Part shown: positions 32,456 to 34,071 of the stretch, one piece after another
How positions within the stretch are numbered: the stretch's first letter is position 1
Layout: each line of letters starts with the position of its first letter
Source: Succinatimonas sp. UBA6849
Lineage (GTDB): Bacteria > Pseudomonadota > Gammaproteobacteria > Enterobacterales > Succinivibrionaceae
Direction: 5' to 3'
NCBI GenBank assembly: GCA_002449335.1
Contig: DKDL01000108.1
Coordinates: forward strand, 32,694 to 66,764
Length of the DNA: 34,071 bases
Notes under the pieces: model-generated
The model's database searches: none
The model's input: the letters and a program-made list of their open reading frames with translations, nothing else
What the model was told of the DNA's origin: nothing
Translations under genes and position numbers: made by a program

Positions 32456-33271
32456 GTGAAAGAAACAGACTTGAGCTTTTTAGTTAAGGGCAAGAAGGTA
32501 GTTGGTACTTTGAGCTTACCAGATGGTGATGCCAAAGCTCCTGTAGTGCTTTTAATTCATGGCTTTACAGGAAATCGTCACGAGTCTGTAAGTAAGTCAG
32601 CACCTCATGGTAAATTTACCTTACTGGCAACAAAATTGTCTGATGCTGGCATTGCTTCATTGCGCATTGATATGCGTGGAAGTGGCCAAAGTGATGGATC
32701 ACTTGAAGATATAACTGCATTTACAGAATTAGAAGATGCAATTGCAGCCTGTGATTACCTAAAACAGTGTGACCTTGTAGATGGTAACAGGATCTCTGTC
32801 TTAGGTCTGTCATTTGGTGGATTAGTTGCCACTGCACTTTGTGCACAAGACAGTAAGATAAAATCATTAGTGCTGTGGAATCCTGCAGTAAACATGATGG
32901 AAGTTATGTTGACAATTGCTGGTATTGATCCTGTCATGAACGCATGTAAAGATGAACACAGAATTTATGAGTTTGATATTTGGAATGCCAAAAGAAAACT
33001 TTGCGGTGAGTTCTTTACAAGCTTGTGCAAGATGAGTGCTCACGCAAGCATTGCAAAATACAATGGTCCGATGTTACTTCAGGTTGGACTTAATGATCAT
33101 GTTGTATGGCCAGAACCTGCTCAAGCAGAAGGTATTATTTCCTGCCATGAAGGAGAGCATGAACTTCAGACTGTAAATGCAGGTCATGACTTTACAAATA
33201 ATGGCTCTGACGAGCCACTTTTATCTGTTATTGAGAAAACAGTGTCTTTCTTAAAGGCAAAAGCCTTTTAG
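32456..33271 (+). CDS. alpha/beta hydrolase, cinnamoyl/feruloyl esterase-like
   Basis: This 271-residue alpha/beta-fold serine hydrolase starts at GTG with AAGGA 9 nt upstream. The oxyanion motif is LIHGFTGNRHES (residues 33-44). The nucleophile is S119 in GLSFGG, and the likely Asp and His are D214 in VGLNDHVVW and H244 in NAGHDF. The pattern RIDMRGSGQSDGSLEDIT followed by a lid insertion resembles the small cytosolic cinnamoyl esterases found in gut bacteria (Lactobacillus LJ0536 and Butyrivibrio Est1E type), but substrate cannot be read from sequence. There is no signal peptide. It follows the DUF285 gene in the same direction and ends 2 nt from the convergent nitroreductase gene. Confidence 0.85.
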   Translation: MKETDLSFLVKGKKVVGTLSLPDGDAKAPVVLLIHGFTGNRHESVSKSAPHGKFTLLATKLSDAGIASLRIDMRGSGQSDGSLEDITAFTELEDAIAACDYLKQCDLVDGNRISVLGLSFGGLVATALCAQDSKIKSLVLWNPAVNMMEVMLTIAGIDPVMNACKDEHRIYEFDIWNAKRKLCGEFFTSLCKMSAHASIAKYNGPMLLQVGLNDHVVWPEPAQAEGIISCHEGEHELQTVNAGHDFTNNGSDEPLLSVIEKTVSFLKAKAF

Positions 33272-33273
33272 AT

Positions 33274-33795
33274 CTACCATTTGTCCACATGTACCTTCTC
33301 TGATTCAAAGAGATCTCTTTGATGATTGTCGTTGTCAACTGGATAACCAAAGGCAATTAAAGAGTGAGGTACGATGTTATCAGGAAGATTAAACTCTTCT
33401 TTTAGATCCTGAACTCTTTCCTGCTCAGGAAAAGTACCTAACCATACAGAACCTACACCTAAAGCTTGAGCTGCTAAGATCATATTTTGAGCTGCAATAG
33501 AGCAGTCAGTCTGCCAGTAATCAGGGGCATTACTGTAAGCTTTAGATAAGTCACCTGCGACCATCACACCAAAAGCAGCATGAGTAAGTGGTGTTGCATA
33601 AGGACCATTAGCTTTAGCCATACGCTCTAGCACATCTTTTCTTTTGGTAACCAAAAATTGCCAAGGTCTGCAGTTAACAGCCGAAGGTCCGCTCATAGCA
33701 GCCTGCAAGATGGTATGAATGTCAGAATCAGGTACTTCTTTATCTTTGAATTTTCTAACTGAGTGTCTAGAGAATATGCAATCTAAAGTATCCAT
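33274..33795 (-). CDS. nitroreductase-family flavoprotein
   Basis: This 173-residue protein has the compact nitroreductase fold. RHSVRKFKDKEV (10-21) would bind the FMN phosphate. AAMSGPSAVNCRPWQFLV (32-49) and AAQNMILAAQALGVGSVWLGTFP (98-120) are the other conserved blocks. Members reduce nitro compounds, quinones or other small molecules with NAD(P)H, and the natural substrate is unknown. AAGGAG lies 5 nt before the start. The gene converges on the hydrolase with a 2-nt gap. A small AAAGGC/GCCTTT hairpin near the end of the hydrolase gene has no proper T-run. Confidence 0.9.
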   Translation of the reverse strand: MDTLDCIFSRHSVRKFKDKEVPDSDIHTILQAAMSGPSAVNCRPWQFLVTKRKDVLERMAKANGPYATPLTHAAFGVMVAGDLSKAYSNAPDYWQTDCSIAAQNMILAAQALGVGSVWLGTFPEQERVQDLKEEFNLPDNIVPHSLIAFGYPVDNDNHQRDLFESEKVHVDKW

Positions 33796-34071
33796 GAGTA
33801 CTCCTTATAAAATCTGTAACTACACTCAATGTTAAGTATATCTAACCTGTCAAGTGCTTGTGTTTTTAGCGATTGAAAAATGTAAAATTGCCGTTAAAAA
33901 AATGATCAACAATAAAACTAACTTACTGAAATTTCAGATGTAAAAAAGAAAAATCTAAAAGCAAAAATCTAAAAAAAATTTTAAAGGCAGTCATACAGCA
34001 TAGGAAAGCCAAAGTGTAAAAATAAGGAGACTATAAGATTAAGATTTGGTAAAAAATAATTTGACAACAAT
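33796..34071. other. AT-rich region upstream of the nitroreductase gene, to the window edge
   Basis: I see no gene in these 276 bases. A TTGACA on the minus strand (complement of 33848-33853) is a possible -35 for the nitroreductase gene, but the -10 is weak. A-rich direct repeats of AAAAATCTAAAA occur around 33949-33976. A TTGAC near the end could be the -35 of a gene beyond the window. Confidence 0.4.

Noticed and set aside
33253..33268. AAAGGC/GCCTTT hairpin at the end of the hydrolase gene as a terminator
   Set aside because: Only 6 bp and lies within coding sequence with no T-run on either strand. It may have weak activity but is not enough to call.

Overview
The window is a gene-dense, AT-rich stretch of a gammaproteobacterial chromosome. 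Several gene families point to that class: a dksA-gluQ pair, PBP1b with a UB2H-type insert, a fused chorismate mutase/prephenate dehydrogenase (TyrA), the long two-domain form of SppA, HtpX, and GuaBA of Escherichia coli-like length. The combination of low GC, a glycogen gene block and pseudaminate synthesis would fit an anaerobic gut or rumen member of the Succinivibrionaceae. That placement is inference, because there is no rRNA in the window. I see no tRNA, rRNA, CRISPR array, insertion sequence or prophage.

Layout. 1-1017: 5' part of gluQ and complete dksA on the minus strand, with a terminator-like hairpin covering the gluQ start. 1376-4042: mrcB (PBP1b) with an Asn/Tyr/Ser-repeat cytoplasmic tail. 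4146-9217, minus strand: a small stand-alone FlhB C-domain protein coupled to a 1521-residue FliK-like protein. 9389-12707: a tight operon of mlaA (without a lipobox), tyrA and a DUF945/YdgA-like gene. htpX follows, then pseI (pseudaminate synthase) behind its own hairpin. 15013-16023, minus strand: gapA with a clear promoter. A 622-bp intergenic region then carries a LacI/GalR-type operator and a terminator-like hairpin ahead of malQ-glgB, followed by glgX. 23452-27686, minus strand: sppA, then qmcA (SPFH), an NfeD-like gene and a small membrane protein gene. 27946-31045: guaB-guaA. 31199-33271: a membrane-anchored DUF285 repeat protein followed by an alpha/beta hydrolase. 33274-33795, minus strand: a nitroreductase-family gene.

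Themes. Envelope maintenance recurs: PBP1b, MlaA, the DUF945 protein, HtpX, SppA and the SPFH/NfeD pair. Alpha-glucan handling is represented by malQ, glgB and glgX, but glgC, glgA and glgP are absent here. FliK-like, FlhB-C-like and PseI suggest a flagellated cell with nonulosonate-decorated flagellin or surface sugar, although no structural flagellar gene lies in the window.

The observations most worth following are: the orphan FliK/FlhB-C pair with its ten-copy helical repeat; the gluQ start codon inside a terminator hairpin; the near-perfect palindrome between the FliK-like gene and mlaA; the operator and attenuator-like leader of malQ; and the DUF285 protein with a cytoplasmic N-domain. 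I did not find a clearly new multi-gene system. Start positions for mlaA, sppA, qmcA's upstream neighbour, guaB and the hydrolase were set by eye from ribosome binding sites and family lengths.
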